Assembly (NCBI RefSeq): GCF_000585495.1
Contig: NZ_CP007264.1
Coordinates: 558,001 to 622,000, forward strand
DNA: 64,000 nt
Source: Thermococcus nautili
GTDB taxonomy: Archaea; Methanobacteriota_B; Thermococci; Thermococcales; Thermococcaceae
Reading direction: 5' to 3'
Shown: piece by piece, positions 61,461-64,000 of the stretch
How the letters are laid out: each line of letters starts with the position of its first letter
Position numbering within the stretch: position 1 is the first letter of the stretch
The notes under the pieces: generated by a model
Told to the model about the DNA's origin: nothing
Database searches by the model: none
Seen by the model: only the letters and a program-made list of their open reading frames with translations
Position numbers and translations under genes: made by a program

Positions 61461-61922
61461 ATGGCCGAGATGATAATACCCTATCCACAGCTCCAGAAGA
61501 TTCTGGAGAGGACCTGTGAGCTCGCGGTCATCAAGCCGAGGGCCGAGGAGATGATGGACATCGTTGAGAAGAAGCTCAGCGACCTCTTCGAGGTTGCCTA
61601 CGAGAACGCCAAGGCCGAGCGCTCGAGCACGATAAAGATGCGCCACATACCGATTACCAAGGGCTTCAAGAACAGCCTGAACCTCTTCAGGGCTGTCATC
61701 GAGGACGAGAAGGTCCAGATTGAGCCCATCAGGAAGTACGTCCTCAAGAAGATACCGGGCGACATTCCGCTCGAGGAGGACGTTGTCAACGAGCTTCCGA
61801 TTATCGCGGGAACTCTCTTCGTGCTCATCGGAAGGGTCATCAAGGCTCTCCACCCGGAGATTAAGAACGTCTACCCGGAGCACATCGAGGAGGCCAAGAA
61901 GGTTCTGGACTACACACTTTAA
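61461..61922 (+). CDS. DUF1931 family tandem histone-fold protein
   Basis: 153 residues. Two helical histone-fold-like halves are present: residues about 8-75 ([38 protein letters not shown]) and 85-150 ([34 protein letters not shown]). This is the DUF1931 arrangement in which one chain folds like a histone dimer. It may bind DNA or be a structural homologue; few basic residues are visible compared with HMf-type histones. A strong promoter suggests high expression. Confidence 0.86.
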   Translation: MAEMIIPYPQLQKILERTCELAVIKPRAEEMMDIVEKKLSDLFEVAYENAKAERSSTIKMRHIPITKGFKNSLNLFRAVIEDEKVQIEPIRKYVLKKIPGDIPLEEDVVNELPIIAGTLFVLIGRVIKALHPEIKNVYPEHIEEAKKVLDYTL

Positions 61923-61959
61923 AGTTGTAGGTCTCTTGAATTAATATTTTTATCCTGAA

Positions 61960-63948
61960 TTAAAGAGAAAACCACACAATGTTAGACTTAGGCGAGGCAT
62001 CTAAAGGGCGTATACTCTTCCTAAAAATCCGTATTTTGTTACTCTCCAAATTTACAGTAGTATTGGTGTTAGAACCTATAATAATTTGACTAATTTCTGC
62101 ATGATACTCAGGATGAGAGATCTTAGAACTCTCAGAGACTAATATTTTGCGAGCTTGTTGTGGACTTATGCCGAAGAAAGCTTCAAGCTCTCTAAGAAGT
62201 TGTTCATTATTAAAATCGCCATTGGATTTAATCTCCCCTATATACATGTTAATTGCATTCTCTGATATACCCACTAGTAAGAAATCTATTTCTTGGTTTA
62301 CATTATCAGTTCCATTACTTATAACTACATTGGGTGAATATATGAAAAACTTGGAAGTGTCTAGATTATGTATAATGTATTTCAGAGCTTTCTGTGAGTA
62401 TTCACTCTCAATCTTTTTTGTGCCTTCAAATTGTAAAGCTTTTGCAGTAAATTTAATAAAACTGAGTGTATCATCCAAGTCGTATCTTGCAAAGAGTATT
62501 GGATAGGTTAAAAGTGACCCCTTTATAAAGTATTTCGGAAACCTTAAATCAGATCTTATTGTGGTCTTTAGAATATACTCTGCTAGTGGAGAGAACATAA
62601 AGTATGGGACATACCCTAATACAATTCTATAGTTTGGAGGAATTTCAAAAGATTTTTGACGAATGACATTATATAAATTCTCAAATATTAGCAAGGTGTT
62701 GACTATTAATTGAAAATTATTTTGGCTTTTATAGTTTTTTGGAAAAAACAGATCTACTGTACACATGTTTTTGGAAAGGTTAAACCCAACACCTCCGATA
62801 ATACTAATTTTCTTAAGTTCGTGTAGTTCCCATGTAACAGGATTGGGGAAAAAGTTAGAAGGAATGTTTAATCTTACAATATTGTATTTATTTTCTATTC
62901 TTATGTGTTCTGTTTCCGATGTTTTCAGGTTCTCTAATACTTCGCGTATTTTGATATCTAACTCGTTATTTAGGAGTGCATCTATAAATACTTTGGAATC
63001 ACTAAAATTAGAAAATATTTTCTGTTCAAACTCTTTTACAAGAACATGATGGTAATACATATTTTTGGGAGTTTGATATATTGTGGAAGTGTAGAATCTA
63101 TGGATGCTGTTTAAGAGTTGTTTGTATTCGCGTGATACAACAAATTTTTCAATATCATGAATGACTCTTAACGGCTCAAATCTTAAATGGCTAGGAGCAA
63201 AGGATCCATCCAATATTGTAAATGCTAGCATTCTTATTGTGATAAAATAGTCAATAATCTTCTGCAATTTAAGCCGTTGTTCGGTGATTTTAACACTGTC
63301 CAGATATTTATGTCTTAAGAATATAAATGTTGTCAGTTCTCTCAATTTTTTGTAGTTTTCTTTTTCAGAGTCTTTTATTTTATCAAGAACATTTAACAAC
63401 TTTAAAAGAGTGAATATTTTGTATACCCTCATTATATTCTCAGTTTTTATAATATTTTGGAGGTTACCCATTATGTTGTCTAAATATTTAAAACGGCCTC
63501 TGTTCTTGAAGTGCCGCTTTACCCTTTCTTCTACATCTTCATAAAACTCTTTGTGAAAATCGGGATTATTTAGTAAATATCTCAAAAAAGCATGCTCTGC
63601 AGTAAAAGTAGTATAAAGATGACCAAGTGAGTAAAGTAGACTCCAAGATTTTAAAAAGTCTTCAATTGAGGTATATTCCACATTGTTGTTCAATTTTATT
63701 GGGGTGCTAAATCTGGGGTTAGATACATGTTTTTTAATTTCTTGAACTAATGTCATCATTGTGATTATGTGATCATATCTTGTGTACATAGGAATTCCTA
63801 ACGTTTGATGTATTATCCCTAAGTGAGGGACATTTTTGAGTCTCTCTATATCTCCCCTAAAAAGTTCATATATCATACTAGCGTCGTCATACAACTTAAT
63901 CTCAACTTCTCCAAAAATCGGAAGAGAATGATAAAGTTCAAGCTCCAT
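61960..63948 (-). CDS. AT-rich orphan: degenerate HD-like domain plus PD-(D/E)XK-like nuclease
   Basis: 662 residues. The N-terminal region contains MYTRYDHIITMMTL and LLYSLGHLYTTFTAEHAFL, the order and spacing of dNTPase-type HD proteins (H...HD...H), but HD itself is replaced (YS). The middle is long and helical. Near residues 575-605, EIDFLLVG, then NMYIGEIKSNG gives the D-(x)n-ExK pattern of PD-(D/E)XK nucleases. By eye the gene is strongly AT-rich (AAA, TTA, ATA codons), unlike the rest of the window, suggesting recent acquisition. GGTGAGAGT precedes the ATG and a TATA box (CTTATATATTGG, 63979-63990) lies upstream. A defence-type role is inference. Confidence 0.8.
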   Translation of the reverse strand: MELELYHSLPIFGEVEIKLYDDASMIYELFRGDIERLKNVPHLGIIHQTLGIPMYTRYDHIITMMTLVQEIKKHVSNPRFSTPIKLNNNVEYTSIEDFLKSWSLLYSLGHLYTTFTAEHAFLRYLLNNPDFHKEFYEDVEERVKRHFKNRGRFKYLDNIMGNLQNIIKTENIMRVYKIFTLLKLLNVLDKIKDSEKENYKKLRELTTFIFLRHKYLDSVKITEQRLKLQKIIDYFITIRMLAFTILDGSFAPSHLRFEPLRVIHDIEKFVVSREYKQLLNSIHRFYTSTIYQTPKNMYYHHVLVKEFEQKIFSNFSDSKVFIDALLNNELDIKIREVLENLKTSETEHIRIENKYNIVRLNIPSNFFPNPVTWELHELKKISIIGGVGFNLSKNMCTVDLFFPKNYKSQNNFQLIVNTLLIFENLYNVIRQKSFEIPPNYRIVLGYVPYFMFSPLAEYILKTTIRSDLRFPKYFIKGSLLTYPILFARYDLDDTLSFIKFTAKALQFEGTKKIESEYSQKALKYIIHNLDTSKFFIYSPNVVISNGTDNVNQEIDFLLVGISENAINMYIGEIKSNGDFNNEQLLRELEAFFGISPQQARKILVSESSKISHPEYHAEISQIIIGSNTNTTVNLESNKIRIFRKSIRPLDASPKSNIVWFSL

Positions 63949-63978
63949 ACTCTCACCAATAATAAAAGAAAGAAATCC

Positions 63979-63990
63979 AATATATAAGTT
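63979..63990 (-). promoter_or_regulatory. Promoter of the AT-rich orphan
   Basis: On the minus strand CTTATATATTGG lies about 35 nt upstream of the ATG at 63948, so the gene has its own transcription signal. Confidence 0.6.
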
Positions 63991-64000
63991 TTATTCCGTT

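Overview
The window looks like chromosomal DNA of a hyperthermophilic euryarchaeon of the genus Thermococcus. The evidence is the herA-mre11-rad50 operon, KEOPS kinase Bud32, a type II chaperonin, deoxyhypusine synthase, TiaS, a Trm-G10-type methyltransferase, an Mrp-type antiporter operon, superoxide reductase next to rubredoxin and rubrerythrin, and two secreted proteins with the Thermococcales CGP-CTERM tail. Genes are tightly packed, often with ATGA overlaps. Starts mostly follow GGTGA-type ribosome binding sites, and promoters carry TTTAAA/TTTATA TATA boxes. No rRNA, tRNA, CRISPR array or insertion sequence was recognised. The assignment rests on gene content read by eye; no search was run.

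Layout. 1-6.1 kb: DNA repair (rad50 partial, mre11, herA, a MutS-family ATPase). 6.2-11.2 kb: a soluble-type chemoreceptor, bud32, the thermosome and the protease HtpX. 11.3-22.1 kb: metabolic and RNA-modification genes (amidohydrolase, SDR, FAD oxidoreductase, deoxyhypusine synthase, tiaS), a vapBC-like pair whose toxin is frameshifted, a permease without a normal start codon, and a thioredoxin-CcdA fusion. 22.2-29.8 kb: a nine-gene Mrp/complex-I-like antiporter operon with no hydrogenase genes beside it. 30.0-38.6 kb: an oxygen and iron stress island with ferritin, flavodiiron protein, rubrerythrin, rubredoxin, superoxide reductase, two DUF59 proteins and three further ferritin-like proteins. 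One of those three resembles the ferritin domain of encapsulins but has no shell gene beside it. 38.7-50.6 kb: acetyltransferase, tRNA methyltransferase, AlaX editing protein, and an iron/thiamine-type ABC importer between two CGP-CTERM secreted proteins. 50.7-54.9 kb: TyrRS, an Lrp-type regulator and an ASH-Ski2-like helicase. 54.9-64 kb: an orphan AT-richer gene, membrane proteins, a complete biotin ECF importer (bioY with ecfA and ecfT), a tandem histone-fold DUF1931 protein, and a strongly AT-rich gene that appears to join a degenerate HD-type fold to a PD-(D/E)XK nuclease fold.

How the parts fit. The stress island suggests coordinated handling of O2, superoxide and iron. Superoxide reductase and rubrerythrin dispose of superoxide and peroxide with electrons from rubredoxin, FprA reduces O2 or NO, and ferritins sequester iron. 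A repeated operator-like element (TTCG-N10-CGAA) sits just downstream of the TATA boxes of the ferritin gene and the Mrp operon, and a shorter version (N6) sits at the flavodiiron gene. The strongest candidates for something undescribed are the AT-rich HD-like/nuclease protein at 61960-63948 and the orphan at 54949-56316, followed by the lone encapsulin-type ferritin and the shared operator.
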